Shown here: piece after piece, positions 51,858 to 59,061 of the stretch | Position numbering within the stretch: the first letter of the stretch is position 1 | Layout: each line of letters opens with the position of its first letter | Assembly (NCBI GenBank): GCA_025060455.1 | Contig: JANXBY010000008.1 | Span: 19,568-83,567 of the forward strand | DNA: 64,000 bases | DNA from: Armatimonadota bacterium | GTDB taxonomy: Bacteria > Sysuimicrobiota > Sysuimicrobiia > Sysuimicrobiales > Sysuimicrobiaceae | Direction of reading: 5' to 3' | Notes under the pieces: generated by a model | Seen by the model: only the letters and a program-made list of their open reading frames with translations | Database searches by the model: none | What the model was told of the DNA's origin: nothing | Made by a program: the position numbers and the translations under genes

Positions 51858-53072
51858 TCACGTGATGTAGCTTCCGTTGATGCGCACATACTCCTCGCCG
51901 ATGTCACACGTCCACACCTGCGCCCGTCCCGGCCCCAGCCCCAGGTCCACCCGCACCAGCACCTCGGGCTGCCGGAGGGCCTGCGCCGCCCGGTCCGACA
52001 CGCCTTCCACGGCGACGCCGCCCCGGACCACCTGCACGTCTCCGAACCACACCGCCACCCGCCGTTCCTCCACCGCCGCGCCGGAGTAGCCCACCGCGGC
52101 CACCACCCGTCCCCAGTTGGGCTCTCCGCCGTGCAGCATGGTCTTCACCAGCAGCGAGGTGGCGATGGCGAACGCCGCCCGGTCCGCGTCTGCGTCGTCC
52201 GCGGCCCCTTCCACCAAGACCTCCACCAGCCGTTGCGCCCCTTCTCCGTCCCGCACCACCATCTTCGCCAGGTCCTGCGCCACCGTGGTGAGGGCCTGGG
52301 TGAAGCGCTCGAACTCCTCCCCGCCCTCCACCGGTGGCGCCCCCGCCTGCCCGTTAGCCAGGACCAGCACGGTGTCGTTGGTGCTGGTATCTCCGTCCAC
52401 GGTGATGCGGTTGAAGGACGCCGCCACCGCCCGCTGCAGGGCCGCCTGCAGCACCGGCGCCGGGACGGTGGCGTCCGTGGTGAGGAAACACAGGGTGGTG
52501 GCCAGCCTGGGGTGAATCATCCCCGCGCCCTTGGCCATGCCACCCACGGTCACCGGCACCCCGCGGAGGGTGGTCACCACCGCGGAGGTCTTGGGGAAGG
52601 CGTCCGTGGTGAGGATGGCCTCTGCGGCGTCGTCCCCGGAGCGGGACAGCGACTGGGCAGCCAGCAGGATCCCCCTGCGCACCGCGTCCATGGGTAGCGG
52701 CACCCCGATGACGCCCGTGGACGCCACCAGCACCTGCTCGGCAGGCACTTCCAGGGCTTGCGCGGTGCGCTCCGCCATCTCCCGGGCATCCTGCCAGCCC
52801 CGTTCTCCGGTGCACGCGTTGGCGTTGCCGCTGTTGACCACCACCGCCCGCGCCACACCCCGCCGCACCACCTCCTGGCACCACAGCACCGGGGCAGCCT
52901 TGATCCGGTTGGTGGTGAACACCCCGGCCACCGTGGCCGGGCTCTCCGACACCAGGAGCGCCAGGTCCAGCTTGCGCTGCTTGATCCCGCAGTGCACCCC
53001 TGCCGCGAGGAACCCTTGGGGTGCGGTCACCCCACCCGACGTGCGCTGCCACCACCGCGGCTGTGTGAGCAT
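51858..53072 (-). CDS. argJ: Glutamate N-acetyltransferase / amino-acid acetyltransferase
   Basis: ArgJ recycles the acetyl group from acetylornithine to glutamate and, in bifunctional forms, also uses acetyl-CoA. The 404-residue precursor has VVNSGNANACTG near 77-88, DAFPKTSAV near 155 and the self-cleavage region KGAGMIHPRLATTLCFL near 178-194, where cleavage before the Thr in LATT creates the catalytic N-terminal Thr. Gene order argC-argJ-argB-argD, with no argA or argE, favours the cyclic pathway. ATG at 53072, 22 bases after argC. Confidence 0.95.
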   Translation of the reverse strand: MLTQPRWWQRTSGGVTAPQGFLAAGVHCGIKQRKLDLALLVSESPATVAGVFTTNRIKAAPVLWCQEVVRRGVARAVVVNSGNANACTGERGWQDAREMAERTAQALEVPAEQVLVASTGVIGVPLPMDAVRRGILLAAQSLSRSGDDAAEAILTTDAFPKTSAVVTTLRGVPVTVGGMAKGAGMIHPRLATTLCFLTTDATVPAPVLQAALQRAVAASFNRITVDGDTSTNDTVLVLANGQAGAPPVEGGEEFERFTQALTTVAQDLAKMVVRDGEGAQRLVEVLVEGAADDADADRAAFAIATSLLVKTMLHGGEPNWGRVVAAVGYSGAAVEERRVAVWFGDVQVVRGGVAVEGVSDRAAQALRQPEVLVRVDLGLGPGRAQVWTCDIGEEYVRINGSYIT

Positions 53073-53094
53073 GGGACACCTCGACGGGGACGGC

Positions 53095-54129
53095 TTAAGG
53101 GAACAGCGCCGGAGCCCACAGGCCCGCGGTCTCCGGCAGCCCGCACATCACGTTCATGTTCTGCACCGCCTGCCCTGCGGCCCCCTTCACCAGGTTGTCC
53201 AGCGCCGCCACCGCCACCGCCAGCCCCCGTTCCGCGTCCACCCGCACCGCGACGTCGCAGAAGTTGGAGCCGTAGGTGGCCTTGGTCTGCGGCAGGTCGT
53301 CGTCGAGCACCCGCACGAAGGGCTCGCCCGCGTAAGCCTCCCGGTACAGGTCCAGGGCCGCGTCTGCGGAAACCGGGCGCGCCAGGGGGGCGTAGCAGGT
53401 GGCGAGGATCCCGCGGGTCATGGGGACGAGATGGGGCGCGAACAGCACCCGCACGGCCGACCCCGCCTCCGCCAGGGCCTGCTCGATTTCCGGCTGGTGA
53501 CGGTGCACGCCCACGTTGTACGGCTTGGTGTTCTCGTTGACCTCGCCGAAGTGGGTGGCCGCGGACGGGCTGCGCCCCGCACCCGACACCCCCGACTTGG
53601 CGTCCACCACCACCGGTCCGCCGATCAGACCCGCCTGCGCCAGCGGCGCCAGGGCCAGCAGCGCGGCGGTCGGGTAGCACCCAGGGTTGGCCACCAGCCG
53701 CGCCCCCCGCACCCGGGGGCGGTACAGCTCGGTGAGGCCGTATACGGCCTCGTCCAACAGCCCGGGCGCGGTGTGCTCCTGCTTGTACCATCGCGCGTAG
53801 GCAGCGGGATCCTTGAGCCGGAAGTCCGCACCCAGATCCACCACCCGGGTCCCTGCGGACAGCAGCTCCGGCACCACTTGGAGGGCCATCCCGTGGGGCA
53901 GGGCCACGAACACCACGTCCGAGTCCCGGCCCACGCGGGCAAGCTCCGCGGGCTCCAGGGTCAGATCCACCATCCCCCGGAGGTTCGGGAACACCGCCCC
54001 CATGGCCCGGCCCTCATGGTGGGAAGCAGTGAGGTGTGCCAGCTGCACCTGCGGGTGGCCGGTGAGCAGCCGCACCAGCTCCCCTCCCGTGTAGCCGGAC
54101 GCTCCCAGGACGCTGACCCTGACCGCCAT
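53095..54129 (-). CDS. argC: N-acetyl-gamma-glutamyl-phosphate reductase
   Basis: ArgC reduces acetylglutamyl phosphate with NADPH. The 344-residue protein has VSVLGASGYTGGELVRLLTGHP near 5-26, ADVVFVALPHG-like SDVVFVALPHGMA near 70-82, LVANPGCYPTAALLAL near 143-158 with the catalytic Cys, and PHLVPMTRGILATCY near 210-224. ATG at 54129 has no ribosome-binding site and lies only 8 bases from the -10 of its promoter, so the message is probably leaderless. It heads a 13-gene co-directional series ending with era. Confidence 0.96.
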   Translation of the reverse strand: MAVRVSVLGASGYTGGELVRLLTGHPQVQLAHLTASHHEGRAMGAVFPNLRGMVDLTLEPAELARVGRDSDVVFVALPHGMALQVVPELLSAGTRVVDLGADFRLKDPAAYARWYKQEHTAPGLLDEAVYGLTELYRPRVRGARLVANPGCYPTAALLALAPLAQAGLIGGPVVVDAKSGVSGAGRSPSAATHFGEVNENTKPYNVGVHRHQPEIEQALAEAGSAVRVLFAPHLVPMTRGILATCYAPLARPVSADAALDLYREAYAGEPFVRVLDDDLPQTKATYGSNFCDVAVRVDAERGLAVAVAALDNLVKGAAGQAVQNMNVMCGLPETAGLWAPALFP

Positions 54130-54136
54130 GCGAATC

Positions 54137-54165
54137 AGTATACGCGCTCTCGCATGAAGATTCAA
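54137..54165 (-). promoter_or_regulatory. argC promoter, leaderless type
   Basis: TTGAAT (54165-54160), 17 bases, TATACT (54142-54137); the ATG begins at 54129, so the predicted start of transcription is at or within a base or two of the ATG. The -35 lies in TTTGAATCTTCATG (54166-54153), which contains both half-sites of an ARG box (TTGAAT, TTCATG) but with spacing several bases too short. Confidence 0.65.
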
Positions 54166-54755
54166 ACCCCCGCTCCCGGGGGGTAAACGCCCGGCAGCCG
54201 CCGCAAGAGCAACTCCGCCAGCAAGGGCACGGGCAGGCCGACCACGTTCCAGAAGTCGCCCTCCACGGCCCGCACGAAGGCGCTGGCGCGCCCTTGGATG
54301 GCGTACCCGCCCGCCCGGCCTCGCCACTCGCCGCTGCGCACGTAGGCCTCCACCTCTCGGTCGTCCAGCCTCCGGAAGTGAACCCGGGTGGTCTCGTGGT
54401 GCAGCTCCTCCCACTCGCCGGTCAGCAGGCACAGCCCGGAGACCACCACGTGGGTGCGGCCGGACAGCATCCGCAGCATCGCGGCAGCTTCCTCCGGCGA
54501 AGAGGGCTTGCCCCACGTCCGCCCGTCCAGCACCACGGTGGTGTCCACCCCGAGCACCGGCCGGCCCTCCGCCGCGGGAAGCACCGAGTGGGCCTTGCCG
54601 CGGGCGTGGGACCGCACCATCCCCACAGGGTCCGTGCTGGGGCCGTCGTCTTCCTCGAAGGGAGGGGGGATCACCACGAAGGGGATCCCCAGCTGGGCCA
54701 GGATGGCCCGGCGTTGCGGTGAGGTGGAGGCCAGAACCAGCAGGTCTTCCGCCAC
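54162..54755 (-). CDS. maf: Maf-family nucleotide pyrophosphatase
   Basis: Maf proteins hydrolyse non-canonical or modified nucleoside triphosphates (dTTP/UTP or m7GTP types). The 197-residue protein has LVLASTSPQRRAILAQLGI near 6-24, VLGVDTTVVLDG near 67-78 with the catalytic Asp, KPSSPEEAAAMLRMLSGRTHVVVSGLCLL near 83-111 and GEWRGRAGGYAIQGRAS near 141-157. The DTTV variant and YAIQG favour the dTTP/UTP class. GTG at 54755. The argC -35 region sits at its 3' end. Confidence 0.93.
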   Translation of the reverse strand: MAEDLLVLASTSPQRRAILAQLGIPFVVIPPPFEEDDGPSTDPVGMVRSHARGKAHSVLPAAEGRPVLGVDTTVVLDGRTWGKPSSPEEAAAMLRMLSGRTHVVVSGLCLLTGEWEELHHETTRVHFRRLDDREVEAYVRSGEWRGRAGGYAIQGRASAFVRAVEGDFWNVVGLPVPLLAELLLRRLPGVYPPGAGV

Positions 54756-54833
54756 GCCTTTGAGTGTACTGCGCGCCGCCGCAAGAGGCGCTTCCGGCAG
54801 GGCCTGTACCTCCGCCCGGCGAACTGTGGGTGT

Positions 54834-55832
54834 GTGGTTCTGGACGCCGCCCTACCTCCCTGCTCCCTGCGGGAGGTCCCTCCTCTGGCGCGGGCCGCGG
54901 AGGAGCTGGGGCTGGGGTGCCTGTGGAGCACGGAGACCCAGCACGACCCGTTCCTGCCCGGCCCTCTGGTGTTCGAGCACACCCGCCGCTTGGCCTTCGG
55001 CACCGCCGTGGCGATCGCGTTTGCCCGCAGCCCCGCGACCCTGGCGTACACCGCGTGGGACCTGGCACAGGCGGGCGGCGGCCGGTTCGTGCTCGGGCTC
55101 GGCACGCAGGTGCGGGCGCACGTGGAGCGGCGGTTCGGGATGCCCTGGCCCGACTCCGTGGTGGGCAAGCTGCGGGAGCAGGTCCTCGCGGTGCGAGCCT
55201 TCTGGAGGTGCTGGCAGACGGGCGAGCCCCTGCGGTTCGAGGGCCGGTACTACCGGCTGAACCTGATGTCGCCCTTCTTCAACCCCGGTCCGGTGGACCA
55301 CCCAGAGATCCCCATCTACCTGGCCGGCGTGAACACAGGCCTGGCGCGGCTGGCGGGCGAGCTGGCACAGGGGTTCCACGTGCACCCCCTGCACAGCCCC
55401 GAATACCTCCGACAGGTGGTGCTGCCCGCTTTGGAGGCGGGAGCGGCGCGCGCGGGCCGACGTCCGTCCGAGGTGTCGGTGACCGCCAACGTGTTCGTGG
55501 CCACCACCGACGCGGACGTGCAGTTCGTGCGGTCGCAGATCGCCTTCTACGCCTCCACGCCCTCCTACCGGCCGGTGTTCACCCTCCACGGGTGGGAAGA
55601 CGTGGCCCGCCGGCTGTCGGAGCTGGCCTCCGCGCGGCGGTGGGACGCCATGGCCCAGCTGGTCACCGACGACATGGTGGCCGCGTTCGCCGTGGTAGCC
55701 GACCGGAACACTCTCCCGGACGCCCTGCGGGCCCGCTACTCCGGCCTGGCTCACCGACTGGTCCCGTACCTGCCCTTCGACCCCGCCTCCCGCGGTGAGC
55801 TGTGGGCGCACGTGGCTTCCCGGTTCCGGTAG
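54834..55832 (+). CDS. LLM-class F420-dependent oxidoreductase (TIGR03617-like)
   Basis: This 332-residue luciferase-like TIM-barrel protein has LGCLWSTETQHDPFLPGPLV near 27-46, the AFARSPATLAYTAWDLAQAGGGRFVLGLGTQVRAHVERRFGMPW region near 62-105 in pieces, and RFEGRYYRLN near 134. In the subgroup it resembles, the cofactor is coenzyme F420 rather than FMN, which would imply F420 synthesis in the host. The substrate is unknown. GTG at 54834 is the first usable start; the ribosome-binding site is weak. It is divergent from maf and faces two tRNA genes. Confidence 0.85.
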   Translation: MVLDAALPPCSLREVPPLARAAEELGLGCLWSTETQHDPFLPGPLVFEHTRRLAFGTAVAIAFARSPATLAYTAWDLAQAGGGRFVLGLGTQVRAHVERRFGMPWPDSVVGKLREQVLAVRAFWRCWQTGEPLRFEGRYYRLNLMSPFFNPGPVDHPEIPIYLAGVNTGLARLAGELAQGFHVHPLHSPEYLRQVVLPALEAGAARAGRRPSEVSVTANVFVATTDADVQFVRSQIAFYASTPSYRPVFTLHGWEDVARRLSELASARRWDAMAQLVTDDMVAAFAVVADRNTLPDALRARYSGLAHRLVPYLPFDPASRGELWAHVASRFR

Positions 55833-55921
55833 GCCGGGAGTTGGTGGAACCCGGTTCGCGCCCGGAATCACGAGACGCGAACACCGTGCAGCCCGTAGAG
55901 GCACGAGTGTGAGGCCTTCCG

Positions 55922-55997
55922 TGGTGCCTGGGGAGGGAGTCGAACCCCCGACACGGGGATTTTCAGTCCCCTGCTCTACCACCTGAGCTACCCAGGC
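55922..55997 (-). tRNA. tRNA-Phe(GAA)
   Basis: Acceptor GCCTGGG/CCCAGGC, anticodon stem GGGGA/TCCCC around CTGAAAA, T-loop TTCGACT, encoded CCA. It follows tRNA-Asp by 5 bases in one transcript. Confidence 0.96.
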
Positions 55998-56002
55998 CCT
56001 TC

Positions 56003-56080
56003 TGGCGGGAGCGACGGGATTTGAACCCGCGATCTCCGGCGTGACAGGCCGGTGTGTTAACCTGGCTACACCACGCCCCC
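56003..56080 (-). tRNA. tRNA-Asp(GTC)
   Basis: Anticodon stem CCGGC/GCCGG around CTGTCAC, T-loop TTCAAAT, discriminator G and encoded CCA. The acceptor is GGGGGCG/CGCTCCC with one G-U pair. A second, fully complementary 5' strand GGGAGCG lies directly upstream (56086-56080), overlapping by one base, so the 5' end could also be displaced by six bases. Confidence 0.92.
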
Positions 56081-56096
56081 GCTCCCGCCGAACGGT

Positions 56097-56125
56097 AGTC
56101 TACCGGCCCTCCGTCCGCGGGGCAA
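56097..56125 (-). promoter_or_regulatory. tRNA-Asp-tRNA-Phe promoter
   Basis: TTGCCC (56125-56120), 17 bases, TAGACT (56102-56097). The -10 lies in the small dyad CGGTAG/CTACCG. Confidence 0.55.
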
Positions 56126-56186
56126 GGGTGCGCCGCCGCCACTGGAAGAGTACCATTCTTCCCGGACGTCTGCGCAGGAGGAAAGA

Positions 56187-57539
56187 ATGCCGCGCGGGAG
56201 CCGAGAGTTCGTGAGCCCCGAGACCGTGGGCCTGCTGGTGGACCTGTACGAGCTCACCATGGCCCAGTGCTACTTCCGCGAGGGGAAAAACGAGCCCGCC
56301 ACCTTCGACCTGTTCGTGCGCGCGCTGCCGCCCCAGCGCGCCTTCCTCCTGAACGCGGGGCTTGAAACCGTCCTGGACTACCTGGAGGGGCTGCGGTTTG
56401 GCCCGGAGGCGTTGGACTACCTGCGCAGCCTCGGGCTGTTCGACGAGGAGTTTTTGGACTACCTGCGGCGTTTCCGGTTCCACGGCCACGTGCGGGCGCT
56501 GCCGGAGGGGGAGGTGTTCTTCCCCCCGGAGCCGGTGCTCCAGGTCACCGCGCCCCGCATCGAGGCCCAGATCGTGGAGACCTTCCTGCTCAACCAGGTG
56601 AACTTCCAGGTGATGGTGGCCAGCAAGGCGGCTCGGGTGGTGCTGGCGGCCCAGGGGCGGCCGGTGGTGGACTTCAGCCCCCGACGGGACCACGGCACCG
56701 ACGCGGCCCTGAAGGCGGCCCGGAGCAGCTACCTGGCGGGGTGCGTGGGGACCTCCAACGTGCTGGCGGGCATGGTGTACGGCATCCCCGTGTACGGCAC
56801 CATGGCCCACTCCTACGTGATGTCCTTCGACAGCGAGCTGGAAGCCTTCCGGGCCTACGCCCGCCACTTCCCCGACCAGTGTGTGCTCCTCATCGACACG
56901 TACGACACCCTGGAGGGCGCGCGCCTGGCCGCCCAGGTGGCGGACGAGCTGCGGGCCAGCGGCCACCGCCTGCGGGCGGTGCGCATCGACAGCGGAGATC
57001 TGCTGGAACTCAGCCGGCAGGTCCGCCGCATCCTGGACCAGGCAGGCCACCCCGAGGTCCAGATCCTGGCCAGCGGGGATCTGAACGAGTACCGCATCGC
57101 CGAGCTGGTGGCGGCAAAAGCTCCCATCGACAGCTTCGGCGTCGGCACGGAGATGGGCACCTCCTACGACGCCCCCGCCCTGGGCGGCGTGTACAAGCTG
57201 GTGGAGGACCAGGCCGGCTACCGGATCAAGCGCAGCACGGGCAAGGTGACCCTGCCGGGACGCAAGCAGGTGTGGCGGGTGTTCCGCGACGGGGTCCTGT
57301 ACGAGGACGTGATCACCCTGGCGGACGAGCCCGGCCCACCCGGGGCAGAGCCGCTCCTGGTGGAGGTCATGGTGGACGGCGTGCGGTCGGTGCGGGAGAG
57401 CCTCGCGGAGGCCCGGGAGAGGGCTCGGGGGCGGCTGTGGTCGCTGCCGGACCACCTGCGGGACCTAAAGGACGGGTCCTACACCGTCCGTCTGGGGCCC
57501 CGGCTGGAAGCCCTGTTCCACCGGATGGCTTCCGCGTAG
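56187..57539 (+). CDS. pncB: Nicotinate phosphoribosyltransferase
   Basis: PncB makes nicotinate mononucleotide from nicotinate, PRPP and ATP. The 450-residue protein has LLVDLYELTMAQCYF near 16-30, VDFSPRRDHGTDAALKAARSSYLAGCVGTSNVLAG near 162-196 with the catalytic His/Arg region, GTMAHSYVMSF near 205-215 and IDSGDLLELSRQVR near 271-284. The GVGTEMGTSYDAPALGGVYKL PRPP-binding stretch follows. ATG at 56187 has AGGAGG 5-6 bases upstream. With pncA and nadD the window encodes the Preiss-Handler route as far as deamido-NAD. Confidence 0.96.
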   Translation: MPRGSREFVSPETVGLLVDLYELTMAQCYFREGKNEPATFDLFVRALPPQRAFLLNAGLETVLDYLEGLRFGPEALDYLRSLGLFDEEFLDYLRRFRFHGHVRALPEGEVFFPPEPVLQVTAPRIEAQIVETFLLNQVNFQVMVASKAARVVLAAQGRPVVDFSPRRDHGTDAALKAARSSYLAGCVGTSNVLAGMVYGIPVYGTMAHSYVMSFDSELEAFRAYARHFPDQCVLLIDTYDTLEGARLAAQVADELRASGHRLRAVRIDSGDLLELSRQVRRILDQAGHPEVQILASGDLNEYRIAELVAAKAPIDSFGVGTEMGTSYDAPALGGVYKLVEDQAGYRIKRSTGKVTLPGRKQVWRVFRDGVLYEDVITLADEPGPPGAEPLLVEVMVDGVRSVRESLAEARERARGRLWSLPDHLRDLKDGSYTVRLGPRLEALFHRMASA

Positions 57540-57552
57540 ACGGCCTCTTTGC

Positions 57553-58053
57553 TCACCCGAACCGGACGCGCACCCGGTCCCGGTCCTGTGGGTAGTACCG
57601 CAGGAACTCCTCCACGGACATTTCGCGGTCGTTCACCCAAACCCGCAGCCGGCCCGGTCTGTCCCCGCACCGGTCGCCGTTGCGGAACCGGCGGCCGTCG
57701 GGCAGCACGAGGGTGTCGGGCTCCAACGACACGCCGATGGACCGGAAGAAGGTGGCGAGGGTGGCCTGACGCCCTTCCTCGTCGGTCTCCGGGTGCACGT
57801 GGATGACGCCGTCCCCGTGCGTGTGCACGTTGCCGGGGCTAGGCGGGAACGCCAGAGCGCGGCCGCACACCTCGACCGTGAAAGGGGCGTGCCAGTGCGC
57901 GCCCGCCCTGGGGTAGGGCGGCCGCGAGCGGATGGCGTGGGCCACCACCGCCACCCCCAGCACCACCATGGCGCCGAACGCCCACGGCCACAACCGGTCT
58001 GCGGCCCGCCGGGCCTCCTGGGGAGCTTTCTGACGGTCCTTCCGTCCGGCCAC
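57553..58053 (-). CDS. Membrane-anchored protein with His-rich motif
   Basis: This 166-residue protein is not recognised. A basic N-terminus and one TM helix at about 24-42 (FGAMVVLGVAVVAHA) place the rest outside the membrane. The outer domain has HWHAPF near 53-58, one Cys (EVCGRAL) and HTHGDGVIHVHPE near 77-89: six closely spaced histidines that look like a metal site. A second Cys occurs in NGDRCGDRPG. The C-terminal 40 residues have an alternating strand pattern (GRLRVWVNDREMSVEEFLRYY). It converges on pncB with a 13-base gap and is 48 bases downstream of a MIP18-type gene. A copper or iron role is possible but unproven. Confidence 0.72.
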   Translation of the reverse strand: MAGRKDRQKAPQEARRAADRLWPWAFGAMVVLGVAVVAHAIRSRPPYPRAGAHWHAPFTVEVCGRALAFPPSPGNVHTHGDGVIHVHPETDEEGRQATLATFFRSIGVSLEPDTLVLPDGRRFRNGDRCGDRPGRLRVWVNDREMSVEEFLRYYPQDRDRVRVRFG

Positions 58054-58101
58054 GCGTTCGACACCTCCTGATCCATCCGAGCTCGCTGCAGCAGCCCCCG
58101 C

Positions 58102-58413
58102 CTACACGGGGTAACCCATGCTCTGCAGCGCCAGCCGGCCTTCCTCCGTGAGCCGCTCGGGGGTCCACGGCGGCGAGAACACGATGTCCACCTCCACCTC
58201 CTCCACCCCGGGCAGTTGCCCCACCTTCCACCGGATCTCCTCCGCCAGCACGGGGCCGATGGGGCAGCCCAGGGCGGTGAGGGTCATCTGGATGCGGACC
58301 TTGCCGTCCTCCTGGGCGATGTCGTAGATAAGCCCCAGGTCCCAGATGTTCACCGGGATCTCCGGGTCGTAGCAGGTCTTGAGCACCTCCACGATCTCTT
58401 CCCGCGTGGCCAT
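58102..58413 (-). CDS. MIP18/DUF59 family protein (SufT/PaaD-like)
   Basis: This 103-residue protein is of the MIP18 family, whose members help insert or repair Fe-S clusters in target proteins. It has EVLKTCYDPEIPVNIWDLGLIYDI near 8-31, with the conserved DPE and Cys, then MTLTALGCPIGPVLAEEI near 43-60 with the second conserved Cys, and FSPPWTPERLTEEGRLAL near 78-95. No suf genes are adjacent, so it is a stand-alone copy. ATG at 58413 is followed by a normal N-terminus. Confidence 0.9.
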   Translation of the reverse strand: MATREEIVEVLKTCYDPEIPVNIWDLGLIYDIAQEDGKVRIQMTLTALGCPIGPVLAEEIRWKVGQLPGVEEVEVDIVFSPPWTPERLTEEGRLALQSMGYPV

Positions 58414-58479
58414 ACCCTGCCTCCCACGGATACCTGCCCTTTAGCCTACCACAGCCTGCGCACGCGCCCGGAGTCACGG

Positions 58480-58485
58480 TATGAT
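58480..58485 (+). promoter_or_regulatory. -10 box, possible leaderless start of the hypothetical gene
   Basis: TATGAT ends 6 bases before the GTG at 58492, so the mRNA 5' end would lie at the start codon. The -35 is poor. Confidence 0.4.
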
Positions 58486-58491
58486 CGGGAC

Positions 58492-59061
58492 GTGCGCCGT
58501 TTCCACCAGCCCACAGCCGTGGTTTTGGGTTACGACGAGACGGCCTTTCCCCAGGAGGCGGTGCGCCGGGTGCGGGAAGCCTGGAGGGCGTTCGTACCCA
58601 CCCGCACTCTGCGGTTCCTGCGGGCAGACCACCAGGACCCCGCCGCGGTCCTGCTGACCTTCGGATCCTTCTCCAGTCCTAGGGACCTGCGGCGGACCCT
58701 GGAGCTGGTGTGCTCCGACCGGGCGCGGGCCGCCCGGGCGACCCTCTGCGACCTGTTTGCCGCTTGCCGCAAGCCCCACCCCGAGTTCCAGTTCCGGTAC
58801 GACCTTCAGGGCACCATGGTCCGGGGACGGTTCGTGCCCACCGACGCCGGGGAGGTGGACGCCGCGGTGCAGGGGCTGGCGGAGCTGGCAGCCGAACTGG
58901 AGCGAGCAGGCCTGCCACCGGGAGCCACGGTGGTGGTGGCCAGCTACCGGGAGCGTTGGCTGGCGGAGGGCGCGCACGGGTTTGACCCCACAGCAGGAAC
59001 CACAGTGGTGTACCGGTACCGGGCCAGGTGCTGGCAGCGGGAGGGCGGACAGCGGCCGTGA
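58492..59061 (+). CDS. Hypothetical protein
   Basis: This 189-residue protein has no family I recognise. It is soluble, Arg-rich, with a predicted alpha/beta layout: RFHQPTAVVLGYDETAFP near 3-20, TFGSFSSPRDLRRTLELV near 57-74, and a C-terminal half with GRFVPTDAGEVDAAVQGLAELAAELERAG near 110-140 and a strand VVVASYRERWLAEGAHG. GTG at 58492 has no ribosome-binding site but a -10 box directly upstream. Its stop overlaps the start of the UPF0182 gene as GTGA, so the two are coupled and may work together at the membrane. Confidence 0.7.
   Translation: MRRFHQPTAVVLGYDETAFPQEAVRRVREAWRAFVPTRTLRFLRADHQDPAAVLLTFGSFSSPRDLRRTLELVCSDRARAARATLCDLFAACRKPHPEFQFRYDLQGTMVRGRFVPTDAGEVDAAVQGLAELAAELERAGLPPGATVVVASYRERWLAEGAHGFDPTAGTTVVYRYRARCWQREGGQRP

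Noticed and set aside
53095..55068. Long frame continuing upstream of argC through maf
   Set aside because: The extension is Arg/Pro/Gly-rich antisense-like sequence inside maf; argC homology begins at 54129.
58436..58452. TTTAGCCTACC upstream of the MIP18 gene, similar to the iron boxes
   Set aside because: No dyad symmetry beyond the TAGCCTA core; likely chance or just a -10 element.
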